The notes: generated by a model not told the origin, from the letters alone. DNA of 64,000 nt from Kingella denitrificans ATCC 33394 (GCF_000190695.1 NZ_GL870929.1:709976-773975); one strand, 5' to 3'. Shown: positions 8,706-19,109, counted from the first letter of the stretch. Translations and numbers: made by a program.

Positions 8706-9566
8706 CTATGCCTTTGCCGCATGGCGGTTGCGTCTGCCGAAATAGACAAAGCCGATAACGCCCAAAACAATCATCGGCACGCTGAGCCACTGCCCGCGCG
8801 ACAATCCCATAAACAAATCCAAGTGCGCATCGGGCTGGCGCGCATATTCGGCAATGAAGCGGAACAGGCCGTAGCCGCCCAAAAACACCATGGACACCTG
8901 CCCTTCGGGGCGCGGTTTGGCGGAGAACCACCACACGATGAAAAAGAGCGTCATGCCTTCAAGCGCGAATTGGTAAAGCTGCGACGGGTGGCGCGGCAAT
9001 GCGCCGTATTGCAGCAGCCATTCGGCGTATTGCGGATTGGCGTGCGCCAGTGCGGTATCGGCGCTTTTGGCCTGCGGGAAGCCCATCGCCCAGAAATGGG
9101 CAGGGTCGGTAATCCGCCCCCACAGTTCGCCGTTAATGAAATTACCGATGCGACCGGATGCCAGCCCTGTCGGCACGAGCGGGGCAATGAAATCCATCAC
9201 CTGCCAAAAGCGCAGGCCGCGTTTCTTGGCAAACAGGAACATGGCGAACAACACGCCCAAAAAGCCGCCGTGAAACGACATGCCGCCTTCCCACACTTTG
9301 AACATATCCAGCGGGTTGGCCAAATAGGCACTGAAATTGTAAAACAGGATATAACCGATGCGGCCGCCCAGAATCACGCCCAGCACGCCCCAAGTCAGCA
9401 AATCGTCCAGCATTTCGTTGGTGAACGGAGTGCCGCCTTTTTTGATGCGGCGGCGGCCGAGCCAGATAAATAGGATGAAGCCGACAATATAGCTCAGGGC
9501 ATACCAGCGGATGGCAACGGGGCCGAAGGAAAATACGTTGGGGTTGAATTGTGGATGAATCAGCAT
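8706..9566 (-). CDS. lgt: Prolipoprotein diacylglyceryl transferase
   Basis: 286 residues from the ATG at 9566 (MLIHPQFNPN), the start that matches the family; an in-frame ATG at 9593 is possible. Lgt transfers diacylglycerol to the lipobox cysteine of prolipoproteins at the inner membrane. About seven hydrophobic segments are visible, with the signature GGMSFHGGFLG, the catalytic-region motif RIGNFINGELWGR, and a conserved WWFSAKPR/AEYARQPD end. The lipoproteins at 1719, 27589 and 31912 would be its substrates. Confidence 0.96.
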   Translation of the reverse strand: MLIHPQFNPNVFSFGPVAIRWYALSYIVGFILFIWLGRRRIKKGGTPFTNEMLDDLLTWGVLGVILGGRIGYILFYNFSAYLANPLDMFKVWEGGMSFHGGFLGVLFAMFLFAKKRGLRFWQVMDFIAPLVPTGLASGRIGNFINGELWGRITDPAHFWAMGFPQAKSADTALAHANPQYAEWLLQYGALPRHPSQLYQFALEGMTLFFIVWWFSAKPRPEGQVSMVFLGGYGLFRFIAEYARQPDAHLDLFMGLSRGQWLSVPMIVLGVIGFVYFGRRNRHAAKA

Positions 9567-9811
9567 AATGGCAGTCGGAAAATCGTCAATCAATCATTGG
9601 AAGGCGGCATTATAGCGTATTCGCAAAGTGCAGGCTGCTTTTCTGCCACCGAAAGGCGCATATCGTGTACAATACGCGCGTTTTTCACTACGCGCCCTCC
9701 CGTGGGCCCTGAATTTTATGGACGACCTTCCCAGTTGGTTCATCACACATCCCGCACCACACATCTAAACCCTGCCTGAATGCACCTCCTGCATAGGCAG
9801 GCGGAGTATTT

Positions 9812-11239
9812 ATGGAACATCAACAACCGCTAGAAGAAGCCAAACGCACCAGCCTGCACATTGAGCAGATTCACAAACTCTCCACGCAGCTGCTGCCGTT
9901 TTACCACCTCATCACCCCCGAAAATACGCTGGAAGAGCCGCGAATCAACGCGCAACTGCAAATGCTGGTCGGCATCCTGCACGAACTGCACCCGGCAGAC
10001 GTGGCCACCGTATTGGAAAACCTGCCGCCCAAAGAACGTGTTTTGGTGTGGAAACTCGCCATTCCCGAAGAAGACGGCGACGTATTGCTGGAAGTGTCCG
10101 ATGCCGTGCGCGAAAGCCTTATCGAAAGCATGGACACGCAGGAACTCGTGGCGGCCGTGGAAGACATGGACGCGGACGATTTGGCGGATTTGGCGGACGA
10201 TTTGCCGGCCAACGTGGTCAGCGAAGTGCTGAAAGACCGCGACGAAGAAGAGCGCGCCCAAGTGCAGGCTGCCATGTCGTACGACGACAACCAGGTCGGC
10301 GCCGTCATGGACTTTGAAACCGTCAGCATCCGCGCCGACGTCTCCTGTGAAGTCGTGCTGCGCTACCTGCGCCGCTTCGACAGGCTGCCCGACCACACTG
10401 ACAAAATCTTCGTGGTGGACGAAAACGATGTTTTGCAAGGCGTGCTGCCCATCCGCAAACTGCTGGTTTCCGACCCCGAAGCCGAAGTGGGCAGCCTGAT
10501 GGCGCGCGACATCGTCACCTTCCATCCGCACGACGATGTCGAAGATGCCGCCGGCGCGTTCGAGCGTTACGACTTGGTAACCGCGCCCGTGGTCGATGAA
10601 AACAACAAACTCATCGGCCGGCTGACGGTGGACGAAATGGTGGACGTGATCCGCGAAGAAAGCGAAGCCGACATGCGGAACATGGCCGGTTTGAGCGAAG
10701 AAGAAGACCTGTTCGCCCCCGTGTGGGATTCGGTGAAAAACCGCTGGATTTGGTTGGCCGTCAATTTGTTTACCGCCCTCGTGGCCAGCCGCGTCATCGG
10801 CGCGTTTGAATCCTCCATTTCCCAAATCGTCGCACTGGCCGCACTCATGCCGATTGTGGCGGGCATCGGCGGCAATTCGGGCAACCAAACCATCACCATG
10901 ATTGTCCGCGCCATGGCCAATACGCAGATTTCCAAATTGCAGGCTTGGCGGCTGTTACGCAAAGAAATCGGCGTGGCGCTGATTAACGGCATTATCTGGG
11001 GCAGCGTGATGGGCGTGATTTCATGGCTGCTGTATCACAACGTCGGTATCGGGCTGGTGATGGTGGCCGCCATGACGCTCAACTTGCTGCTGGCCGCTGT
11101 TTTGGGCGTGCTGATTCCCGTGCTGATGGAAAAATTCGGCCGCGACCCCGCCTTGGGCAGTTCCGTGCTGATTACCGCGGTCACCGATTCCGGCGGCTTT
11201 CTGATTTTCCTGGGTTTGGCGACACTGTTTTTATTGTAG
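9812..11239 (+). CDS. mgtE: Magnesium transporter MgtE
   Basis: 475 residues with the MgtE order: an N-terminal helical domain with repeated acidic helices (LADLADDLP), tandem CBS domains (about residues 150-275) and five transmembrane helices from about residue 305, including the pore motif GIGGNSGNQT. It is a gated Mg2+ channel of the inner membrane, closed by Mg2+ bound between N and CBS domains. A CCTGC-ATA-GGCAGG hairpin lies immediately before the GGAG ribosome site at 9801-9804 and may affect translation; no riboswitch of known class is recognised upstream. Confidence 0.95.
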   Translation: MEHQQPLEEAKRTSLHIEQIHKLSTQLLPFYHLITPENTLEEPRINAQLQMLVGILHELHPADVATVLENLPPKERVLVWKLAIPEEDGDVLLEVSDAVRESLIESMDTQELVAAVEDMDADDLADLADDLPANVVSEVLKDRDEEERAQVQAAMSYDDNQVGAVMDFETVSIRADVSCEVVLRYLRRFDRLPDHTDKIFVVDENDVLQGVLPIRKLLVSDPEAEVGSLMARDIVTFHPHDDVEDAAGAFERYDLVTAPVVDENNKLIGRLTVDEMVDVIREESEADMRNMAGLSEEEDLFAPVWDSVKNRWIWLAVNLFTALVASRVIGAFESSISQIVALAALMPIVAGIGGNSGNQTITMIVRAMANTQISKLQAWRLLRKEIGVALINGIIWGSVMGVISWLLYHNVGIGLVMVAAMTLNLLLAAVLGVLIPVLMEKFGRDPALGSSVLITAVTDSGGFLIFLGLATLFLL

Positions 11240-11356
11240 ACATTGTAAATACGCGCCATTTTTGCGACACCTTGCCGCGCCATCGCCCATTTATGCGCCC
11301 GATGGTATGAAATAATGTTAGAATGCGGCGGATTAAATTCACTTCCCAACACCATT

Positions 11357-12250
11357 ATGTCGTACCAACAAGCCAACATCCCCCTGCCCGAATCCCTTGC
11401 CGAAGCCTATTCGGACGCGCTGATGGAACACGGCGCGCTGTCTAGCGCCATTGAAGACGCGTTTGCCGGCACCGACGACGAGCAGCCGATTTTCGGCGAA
11501 CCCGATATGCCGCTGCACCAAGTGTGGCAGCAAAGCCGCATCATCGCCCTGTTTGACGACAAAGCCGATGTGCAGGCTGCTTTGGAAGCCGCAGCCAAGG
11601 CAACAGGCATCGCCATGCCCGAATACACGGTGGAAATATTGGCGGAACAAGACTGGGTGCGGCTGACACAATCGCAGTTTGACCCGATTCAGATTTCCGA
11701 ACGCCTGTGGATTACGCCCACATGGCACGAAGCGCCCGACGAAACCGCCATCAACCTGCGGCTCGACCCGGGCCTGGCATTCGGCACGGGCAGCCACCCC
11801 ACCACGCATTTGTGCCTGCAATGGCTGGACCGGAATCTGCAACGCGGCGAAAGCGTGTTGGACTACGGCTGCGGCTCCGGCATCCTGACCATTGCCGCGC
11901 TGAAACTGGGCGCAGGCAGCGGCACGGGCGTGGACATCGACCCGCAGGCCATCAAATCCAGCTGCGACAATGCCGCACAAAACGAAGTGCAGGCTGCTTT
12001 TTACCTGCCCGAACAACTGCCCGCAGGACAATACGACGTCGTGGTGGCCAATATTCTGGCCAACCCGTTGCGCATGCTGGGCGAAATGCTGGCCGGCCGC
12101 ACCAAAACGGGCGGACGCATCGTGCTGTCGGGCATTTTGGCCGAACAAGTAGAAGAAATGAGTGCGATTTACGCACAATGGTTTGAACTGTCGCCCGTGC
12201 AACTGGAGCAGGGCTGGGCATGTTTGAGCGGCGTGAGGAAAGCCGTGTAA
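11357..12250 (+). CDS. prmA: Ribosomal protein L11 methyltransferase
   Basis: 297 residues from the ATG at 11357 (MSYQQANIPL). PrmA trimethylates L11 using SAM. The Rossmann motif VLDYGCGSGILTIAALKLG (about residue 165), the acidic VDIDPQAI and the NILANPL motif (NPPY-like, about residue 230) are all visible, and the length matches the 295-residue family. Two uptake sequences are translated in frame as VQAAL and VQAAF. A zinc-ribbon gene follows 29 bp downstream, probably cotranscribed. Confidence 0.95.
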   Translation: MSYQQANIPLPESLAEAYSDALMEHGALSSAIEDAFAGTDDEQPIFGEPDMPLHQVWQQSRIIALFDDKADVQAALEAAAKATGIAMPEYTVEILAEQDWVRLTQSQFDPIQISERLWITPTWHEAPDETAINLRLDPGLAFGTGSHPTTHLCLQWLDRNLQRGESVLDYGCGSGILTIAALKLGAGSGTGVDIDPQAIKSSCDNAAQNEVQAAFYLPEQLPAGQYDVVVANILANPLRMLGEMLAGRTKTGGRIVLSGILAEQVEEMSAIYAQWFELSPVQLEQGWACLSGVRKAV

Positions 12251-12279
12251 CCGCCGCAGAATCAAAGAGAACGTATCGT

Positions 12280-12999
12280 ATGAGCCAAATCGAAGTCAAC
12301 TGTCCGGAGTGCCACAAATTGGTCACGCTGGAAACGGAAATGCTGCAACAAAACGACGGGAAAGCCGTTTGTTCGCACTGTTTCCACATTTTCAAGCTGG
12401 TGAAGAAAACGCCGAAAAACGCCGCAGGCAAAAAGCAGCCTGCAAACGCAGCCGCCAAAGGCAAAAACGGCAAACCGGCCCAAGAGAGCAAAACCGCCGA
12501 ACCGAAACTGGCCAAAACCGTGAAAGCCATGAGCGCGCAAACCCGCACGCAACGTCCGTTGAACTACCGCGAACCCAAAGCGGGCGGCGCAAAACCCATG
12601 TTTGCCGAAGTCCCGCAAAATCCAAGCCCCACCGTGTTCAACCTGCTGGATAGGGATTCGGTCAATGCGCAACTGCCGCAGATTTCGCTGCAACCCGGAC
12701 TGGGCACCGCTTCGGCACGCACCGCCATGAACCACGACGCACAAAAAAACAACATCACCATCCACACCGACAGCCTGGTCTTCACGCTGGTGGGCGACAA
12801 TAACACCGGCGCGCCCGCACCTGCCGCCGTATCGCAAGGCACACTGCCCGGCGCAGTTACCCCGGGCGGCGTACCCCCCGCACCCACCCTGCCGCTGGCC
12901 GTATCGGCGGAATACGAAATTAACTGGATTGTCGCCTCGCTCGCCGCCATGGCCGTGCTGATTATGCAGTTGTTTTACTGGATGCTGGTCGGCAATTAA
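12280..12999 (+). CDS. Zinc-ribbon and transmembrane-anchored protein (DUF3426-like)
   Basis: 239 residues from ATG at 12280. The N-terminus has a MJ0042-type zinc ribbon (CPECHKL near residue 9 and CSHCFHIF near residue 33). A low-complexity Lys/Ala/Pro linker follows, then a hydrophobic C-terminal helix (about residues 215-236) with a very short tail, so the protein is probably tail-anchored with the ribbon in the cytoplasm. It follows prmA as in other Neisseriaceae. Role unknown. Confidence 0.7.
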   Translation: MSQIEVNCPECHKLVTLETEMLQQNDGKAVCSHCFHIFKLVKKTPKNAAGKKQPANAAAKGKNGKPAQESKTAEPKLAKTVKAMSAQTRTQRPLNYREPKAGGAKPMFAEVPQNPSPTVFNLLDRDSVNAQLPQISLQPGLGTASARTAMNHDAQKNNITIHTDSLVFTLVGDNNTGAPAPAAVSQGTLPGAVTPGGVPPAPTLPLAVSAEYEINWIVASLAAMAVLIMQLFYWMLVGN

Positions 13000-13083
13000 C
13001 CCCGATATCGAGCAAAACGCGGATTTATCCTATGTGGTCAAGCCGCGTTTTTTTATGACCGTCCCCGTGCAGGCTGCTTTTTC

Positions 13084-14397
13084 ATGAACCCTTTCTTCAC
13101 CCAAGCCTTCCGCGAAGCCGCACCCTATATCCACTACCTGCGCGGCAAAACGCTGGTCATCGGCCTTTCCTCCACCCTGCTCGCGCCCCAAGTGCTGCCC
13201 AATCTGGCCGCCGATTTGAACCTGATGGCCGCGCTGGGCATCCGTTTGGTGCTGGTGTACGATGCCGACGCGCAAATCGCCGCATTGTGCCGCCAATCAG
13301 GATATGAACCGCAATACCACAACGGCCGCGCCGTGTGCAGCGAAATCCTGTTGCGCCATGCCAAACAAGCCTGCGGAGAGATTCAGTTCGATGTGCAGGC
13401 TGCTTTGTCGCTGGGATTCGCGCATTCGCCGCAACGCACGCCGCGCCTGCACATCGGCTCGGGCAACTTCGTGTTCGCACAGCCGATGGGCGTTATCGGC
13501 GGCATCGACATGGCATACGCCGGCGTGGTGCGCAAAATGGACGGCGCCGCCATCGAACACGCGCTGGACAATGGCGCCGTGGTGCTGATTCCGCCGCTGG
13601 CCGTGTCCGCCGCCGGACAGGTGTACCAACTCTGCATGCAGGAAATCGCGCAGGCGGCCGCCCTGTCCGTGCGTGCCGAAAAACTCGTTTTCCTGATTGA
13701 CGAAGACGGCATTGTCAATACGGAAGGCGTGCTGTTTTCCGAACTCACCGCCGAAGAAGCGCGCCGCCTGTGCCGCGACGGGCAAATCCCCGCCGCGCAG
13801 CAAACCCTGCTCGCCACCGCCATCGACACGGTCGAACAAGGCATATCGCGCGTGCAGATTTTGTCCGGCCGGCAAAACGGCGCACTGCTGGGCGAACTGT
13901 TCACCCGCAACGGCGCAGGCACCGCCATCGCCCAAACGCCGTTCGTCCGCATCCGCGCCGCACACACCGACGACATCGCCGATTTGGCCGCGCTCATCGA
14001 ACCCTTGGCGGAACAAGGCATCCTGCTGCCGCGCAGCCGCGATTATTTCGCCCAACACGTCCACCGTTTTTACCTGCTGGAACACGACCGCCAGATTTAC
14101 GGCTGCGCCGAACTGAAAACCTTTGACGATGCGCCGTCCGATGCCGAACTGGGCTGCCTTGCCGTATCGCCGAACGCTCGCGACGGCGGCTGCGGCGAAC
14201 TGCTGCTGGCCCACTTGGTGTGCGAAGCCAAATCGCAAGGCAAAACACGCCTGTTCGCCCTTTCCACTCGCGCGGCGGATTGGTTCACGGAACGCGGCTT
14301 CCTGCCCGCCCAAGCCGCCGATTTGCCGCCCCAACGGCAGGCGCAATACCACCAACAGGCACGCCAATCCAAAATCTTCGTGCTGCCGCTGGATTGA
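13084..14397 (+). CDS. argA: N-acetylglutamate synthase
   Basis: 437 residues: an N-terminal amino-acid-kinase-like domain (residues about 15-275, LRGKTLVIGL onward) fused to a C-terminal GNAT acetyltransferase (about residues 295-430, ELGCLAVSPNARDGGCGELLL being the acetyl-CoA loop). It makes N-acetylglutamate from glutamate and acetyl-CoA, the first step of arginine synthesis, and is the arginine-inhibited enzyme in this class. A DUS lies directly upstream and another is translated as VQAAL. Confidence 0.95.
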   Translation: MNPFFTQAFREAAPYIHYLRGKTLVIGLSSTLLAPQVLPNLAADLNLMAALGIRLVLVYDADAQIAALCRQSGYEPQYHNGRAVCSEILLRHAKQACGEIQFDVQAALSLGFAHSPQRTPRLHIGSGNFVFAQPMGVIGGIDMAYAGVVRKMDGAAIEHALDNGAVVLIPPLAVSAAGQVYQLCMQEIAQAAALSVRAEKLVFLIDEDGIVNTEGVLFSELTAEEARRLCRDGQIPAAQQTLLATAIDTVEQGISRVQILSGRQNGALLGELFTRNGAGTAIAQTPFVRIRAAHTDDIADLAALIEPLAEQGILLPRSRDYFAQHVHRFYLLEHDRQIYGCAELKTFDDAPSDAELGCLAVSPNARDGGCGELLLAHLVCEAKSQGKTRLFALSTRAADWFTERGFLPAQAADLPPQRQAQYHQQARQSKIFVLPLD

Positions 14398-14490
14398 AAA
14401 AGCAGCCTGCAACCCAAAACACACCCATCCGAAGTGCAGGCTGCTTTCAAACGCCCAAAGCAGCCTGCACCCGCCAACGGAATCCCCGCC

Positions 14491-17400
14491 ATGCCCTCTT
14501 CTTTCTCACCGCTCCACATCCCCATTCAAGGCATCAACCTGATTGAAGCCAGCGCAGGCACGGGCAAAACCTGGAACATCGCCGCCCTGTTCGCGCGGCT
14601 GGTGCTGCTGGAGCAGATGCCGGTCGATAAAATCCTCGTCGTTACTTTCACCAAAGCCGCCACCGCCGAACTCAAAACACGGCTGCGCGCACGGCTGAAC
14701 GATGCGCTGCGCGTATTGCAAAAATACGGAGACGGCCAGGACATTGCCGAACTCTGCCAAAAATACGCGCCCGATGCCGCCGCATTTCTGACCGAACTGC
14801 TGCAAAAAGCCATGACGAACGAATCGCCCGAACGATTGGTCATCCGCCTCAAAGCCGCCATCAGCCAGTTCGACCACGCCTCCATCTACACCATCCACGG
14901 CTTCTGCCAGCGCGTGTTGCAGGATTTCGCCTTTTATTGCCAAGTGCCGTTTTCGCTGGAAATGGACGAAGAACAGCACCGGCAGGATTATGTGGCCGCA
15001 CAAGACTACTGGCGCGCCACCGTGGCCCACGACGACACATTGGCGCAACTGGTGTACCGCCACCGCCAAACGCCGCAACACCTGGCCGCGCGCGTGCAGT
15101 CGTTTTTGGCGCGGCCGTATCTGAAAACGCAGCCGGTCGGGAAAACCGCCGACTTCTTGCGCCAAGCCGAACAGGACTACCGCCGCGCATGGCAACACGC
15201 CGCCGCGCAATGGCCGCGAGTGCAGGCTGCTTTTTTGGGCGAAGTGCAGCCCAAACTCAACAAAAAGAGCTACGAGCCGCAAAAATACGCCGATTTCTGC
15301 GCCCTTCTGGCACAACACGCCCAAGAAGGCACAGAACCGCCCGCCAGCACCGTCGTCCAACACACCTTCGACTCAAAAGGCGACAACAAATTCCGCGCCG
15401 ATTACCTGCTCTCCAAAATCGCCAAAGCACAGCAAGCCATGCAAAACCGCGAAACGCTGGCGTTTTTGGAAGACACGCTGGGCGGATTGGCCGAAACTGC
15501 ACAGGCGGCGGAACAGGCAGAACAGAACGCGCTGATTGGGCTGACGCTCGCACTGCTAGACGACTGGCGCGTTCAGAACGAACGTGGCAAAGAGCAGCAA
15601 ACCACGCGGCAGTTTGACGACCTGCTGCTGGACGTGTTCCACGCGTTGCAGGAAAACCGCACCCATGCCGCCGCCCTATCGCAGGCGATGGCGCGGCAAT
15701 GGCGGGTGGCGCTGATTGACGAATTCCAAGACACCGACCCGTTGCAATACGACATTTTCCGCCGTGCCTTCGCCGCCGAATCCGACACGCAAAAAGCAGC
15801 CTGCACTCCGGCCTGGTTCATGGTGGGCGACCCGAAACAAGCCATTTACAGCTTCCGCGGCGCAGACATCTTCGCCTATTTGGCCGCCGCTGAAAAAGCG
15901 GAACACCGCTACACGCTCACCACCAACCACCGCAGCCACGCACGGCTCATCAACAGCATCGGCGCACTGTTCGCGCGCGACAAACCGTTCGCGCTGGACC
16001 ACCTGCCCTACGAACCCGTGTCCGCCGGACGCAAAGAAAAACGCCTGCCCGAACACGAACCGTCGGTGCGCCTGCGCTGGCTAAACGATTTGCACGAATG
16101 CGGCGACACCGCCGAAGCCGCCGACACCCTGCGCCACCGCGCCGCCGACTGGTGCGCCCGCGAAATCGCCCGTTCGCTGCATTTGTCGGCACAAGGGCAG
16201 TTCCATATCGGCAGCCTGCCTTTGGAGGCGGGGCAGATTGCCGTACTCGTCCGCAGCCACAAAGACGGCGGGCTTATGCAGCGCACGCTGAAAAAATACG
16301 GCATCCAAAGCGTGCTGATGAGCCGCGAAAACCTGTTCGCGCAGGAAGAAGCCACCGCCGTGTGCGCGCTGCTGGAATTCTGGCTCAAACCGCAGAAAAC
16401 CGAATTGCTGGTTTATGTGCTTGCAGGCTGCCTGTTCGGTTACACGGCGGCCGACGTGCAGGCGCTGCTGGCCGATGACGCGCAGTTGGCGTATTGGACG
16501 GAATCTGCGTTACAGGCGCAGCAGGATTGGCAGCAATGGGGCGTGTATGCCGCCATGCAGCGTTTTTTGCAGCAAAACGGCGTGATAACGCGGTTGTTGG
16601 CGCAAGGCAGTGAGCGTATGCTGACCAATATCGGCCAAATCATGGAACTTTTGGCGGCGGAAGACGAACAGGGGCGCAATGAAACGGCGTTGCAGCAATG
16701 GCTGGCACAGGAAATCGCCCAAAGCACCCAAAGCGGCGGCGCGGAAAGCAGGCTGCTGCGTTTGGAAAGCGACGAGCATTTGGTCAAAATCGTTACCATG
16801 CACGCGGCCAAAGGGTTGCAGTATCCGATTGTGTATTGTCCGTTTGTGTGGGCCGGCGGCAAGGATTCGACAGACGAATGGCAGGTGGTGCAGCGCGGCG
16901 GCGAAAACTGGCTGCTGCACAAAACCCAGTTGGAAGACGGAGACAGGGAAAGTATGGCGCAGGCGCAGCTGTCGGAAGATTTGCGGCTGCTGTATGTGGC
17001 GCTGACGCGTTCCGAAGAGCAGTTGAATGTGTATATGGCGGCCGGCAGAAACACGCACCGCAGCGATTTTTACTATCTGCTGGATACCCCGCCGCAAGAA
17101 TCGGATAAGAAAACCGTCTCGCCCTTGGCATACCGCCAATGCTGGCAGGAATTCATTGCGCGGCAGGATGCGCAGAACACCGATTTCGTGCTGACGGACG
17201 AACCGCCGCCACCGTTTGCCGCACCCGAACGGACGGCCACCGCCGAACATAGCGGACAGCCGCTATACCGTGCCGTGCACCTGCCGCCGCGCCGCTATGC
17301 CGTTACCCGCCACACCAGCTTCACGGCATTGACGCGCAACGTGCCGCGCCAGTCCGACACCGTGGCGGCTGAAGAACTGTTGCAGCCTGCATTGGACAGC

Positions 17401-18147
17401 GCGGAGCAACGCCTGCTGCCGGCCGCATCGACCGCGCAGGCACAGGAACGTTCGATGGCGAATTTCCCTGCCGGCACGGGTGTGGGCGTTTGCCTGCATT
17501 CGCTGCTGGAATATTTTCGCTTCCAGCAGGCAGCCTGCACCCAGTCGGCGCGGACGGAGCGCGTGTTGGCGCAATACAGTATCGATGCCGATATGTGGCT
17601 GGACACGGTGAACGATATGCTGGACAAAGTGCGCCAAACGCCGCTGATTGGCGGCAAGGCATTGTGCGACTTCCTGCCCGAGCAGCGTTTGGCGGAACTG
17701 GATTTCCTATTTCCGGTTCAGCAGTTTGATTTGGCCGCGCTGCCGCATTGGTTGGCGGAGTCGGGTTTGGACGGGGACATTGTGCAGGCTGCTTCTTCAT
17801 TGACCGCGCAACAGGTCAGCGGCTTTTTGAACGGCGCCATCGACCTCCTGCTGTGGCACGAACCCGACACCATCGTGGTGGCCGACTACAAATCCAACCG
17901 TCTGCCCGATTACGCGCCCGAATCCCTAACCCGCGCCATTGCCGAGCACCATTATTACCTGCAAGCCCTGATTTACGCGATTGCCGCCGCGCGCTATTGC
18001 CAAAGCCGAAAGATTGCCGTGCGGCACATTGCCGTGCGCTACCTGTTCCTGCGCGGCATGGACGGCGAAAGCGGCGCAGGCGTGTGGTCGTGGGACATTC
18101 CGGTTGAGCGCCTGCAACCCTGGCTGATTCACGGGGACGACGCATGA
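14491..18147 (+). CDS. recB: Exodeoxyribonuclease V beta subunit
   Basis: 1218 residues. RecB is the 3'-5' helicase and nuclease subunit of RecBCD, acting on double-strand ends. Walker A EASAGTGKT (about residue 19), motif II ALIDEFQDTDPLQYD, motif III GDPKQAIYSFRGAD, motif V/VI regions MHAAKGLQYP and YVALTRSEEQL, and the nuclease residues in VVADYKSNRL are all visible. The ATG at 14491 follows a cluster of three uptake sequences (14399-14470). A DUS is inserted between helicase motifs II and III and encodes KAACTPA. The stop overlaps the next start by ATGA. Confidence 0.95.
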   Translation: MPSSFSPLHIPIQGINLIEASAGTGKTWNIAALFARLVLLEQMPVDKILVVTFTKAATAELKTRLRARLNDALRVLQKYGDGQDIAELCQKYAPDAAAFLTELLQKAMTNESPERLVIRLKAAISQFDHASIYTIHGFCQRVLQDFAFYCQVPFSLEMDEEQHRQDYVAAQDYWRATVAHDDTLAQLVYRHRQTPQHLAARVQSFLARPYLKTQPVGKTADFLRQAEQDYRRAWQHAAAQWPRVQAAFLGEVQPKLNKKSYEPQKYADFCALLAQHAQEGTEPPASTVVQHTFDSKGDNKFRADYLLSKIAKAQQAMQNRETLAFLEDTLGGLAETAQAAEQAEQNALIGLTLALLDDWRVQNERGKEQQTTRQFDDLLLDVFHALQENRTHAAALSQAMARQWRVALIDEFQDTDPLQYDIFRRAFAAESDTQKAACTPAWFMVGDPKQAIYSFRGADIFAYLAAAEKAEHRYTLTTNHRSHARLINSIGALFARDKPFALDHLPYEPVSAGRKEKRLPEHEPSVRLRWLNDLHECGDTAEAADTLRHRAADWCAREIARSLHLSAQGQFHIGSLPLEAGQIAVLVRSHKDGGLMQRTLKKYGIQSVLMSRENLFAQEEATAVCALLEFWLKPQKTELLVYVLAGCLFGYTAADVQALLADDAQLAYWTESALQAQQDWQQWGVYAAMQRFLQQNGVITRLLAQGSERMLTNIGQIMELLAAEDEQGRNETALQQWLAQEIAQSTQSGGAESRLLRLESDEHLVKIVTMHAAKGLQYPIVYCPFVWAGGKDSTDEWQVVQRGGENWLLHKTQLEDGDRESMAQAQLSEDLRLLYVALTRSEEQLNVYMAAGRNTHRSDFYYLLDTPPQESDKKTVSPLAYRQCWQEFIARQDAQNTDFVLTDEPPPPFAAPERTATAEHSGQPLYRAVHLPPRRYAVTRHTSFTALTRNVPRQSDTVAAEELLQPALDSAEQRLLPAASTAQAQERSMANFPAGTGVGVCLHSLLEYFRFQQAACTQSARTERVLAQYSIDADMWLDTVNDMLDKVRQTPLIGGKALCDFLPEQRLAELDFLFPVQQFDLAALPHWLAESGLDGDIVQAASSLTAQQVSGFLNGAIDLLLWHEPDTIVVADYKSNRLPDYAPESLTRAIAEHHYYLQALIYAIAAARYCQSRKIAVRHIAVRYLFLRGMDGESGAGVWSWDIPVERLQPWLIHGDDA

Positions 18148-19109
18148 CACTGCCCGATTTGTATATCTGCCTCACGCCGCTGCAAGCCTTGATTGCCGCA
18201 CAGCTAATCCGTCAAACGCAGCCGCAGCCTTCCGAACTGCTGATGATTTGCTACGCAGGCGCAGACAACGAAAAATTCCGCCATTATTTCCGGCAAACCC
18301 AAGCACTGTGCCGCCGCAGCGATTATACCGTCATCGAACACGGCCGCTGGATGCCGCCGCGCCTACGCCGCAATATCGGCAGGCATTACCGCACCGTGCG
18401 GCTGGCCAGCGTGGACAACGACGCGGTGCAATATGTCGTCAGCCACCTGCGTTTCGAGCGGCTGGAAACATTTGACGACGGCACGGCCAACCTCTATACC
18501 GACAGCATCCTGTACCGCAATCCGCCCATGAGCGCGTTCCGCAAACTGCGCCGCGCCCTACAAGGCATCCGCTACCAAACCGAAGACTTGCGCCGCCTGT
18601 CGCAATGCCACTATACGCTGTATCCCGAACGGCCGAACATTGCCGCGCCTACCGTGCCGCTGGCTTTATGGCAGGACAATACGCCCCGCCGCGCCGGTAC
18701 TGATATAAACGAAGTAAACGAAAGCAGCCTGCACCCCTTCAAAATCCTGCTCGGCCAGCCTCTGTTCGACCGCGCCGAAGACAATATCGCCCTATTTGCC
18801 CGTTTGCAGCGGCACGTCCGCGCCGACGCCTATTTCCCGCACCCGCGCGAACATTACACCCTGCCCGATATCGCCTATCTGCACAGCGATTTGATTTTTG
18901 AAGACTATCTGGCGCAGCAACTGCAAAAGCAGCCTGCACGCGAATTTCACATTTACCATTTGGGCAGCAGCGCCGCGTTCAACGTCCACGCATTCGACCG
19001 CGTCCGCGTCCACGCGCTGCGCCCCGAAGAACCGCTGTTCGCCAACCCGACCTGGACGCAGCTTTACCACATCCAATCGCAACTGAACATTCCCGTTGAA
19101 ACCGTATGA
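18144..19109 (+). CDS. Glycosyltransferase family 52 protein
   Basis: 321 residues beginning MTLPDLYICLTPLQALIAAQLI, the N-terminal pattern of GT52, the family of Neisseria Lst (alpha-2,3-sialyltransferase of lipooligosaccharide) and related enzymes. The later FHIYHLGSSAAFNV and the closing YHIQSQL also fit. It overlaps recB by ATGA and the next gene by ATGA, so all three are translationally coupled. It probably adds a sugar (sialic acid or a hexose) to surface glycan; donor and acceptor cannot be read from sequence. Confidence 0.8.
   Translation: MTLPDLYICLTPLQALIAAQLIRQTQPQPSELLMICYAGADNEKFRHYFRQTQALCRRSDYTVIEHGRWMPPRLRRNIGRHYRTVRLASVDNDAVQYVVSHLRFERLETFDDGTANLYTDSILYRNPPMSAFRKLRRALQGIRYQTEDLRRLSQCHYTLYPERPNIAAPTVPLALWQDNTPRRAGTDINEVNESSLHPFKILLGQPLFDRAEDNIALFARLQRHVRADAYFPHPREHYTLPDIAYLHSDLIFEDYLAQQLQKQPAREFHIYHLGSSAAFNVHAFDRVRVHALRPEEPLFANPTWTQLYHIQSQLNIPVETV

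Noticed and set aside
9830..10888. 352-codon open frame antisense to mgtE
   Set aside because: Antisense shadow of a clearly conserved gene.
13297..14424. 375-codon open frame antisense to argA
   Set aside because: Same cause; overlapping the intact argA over its whole length.
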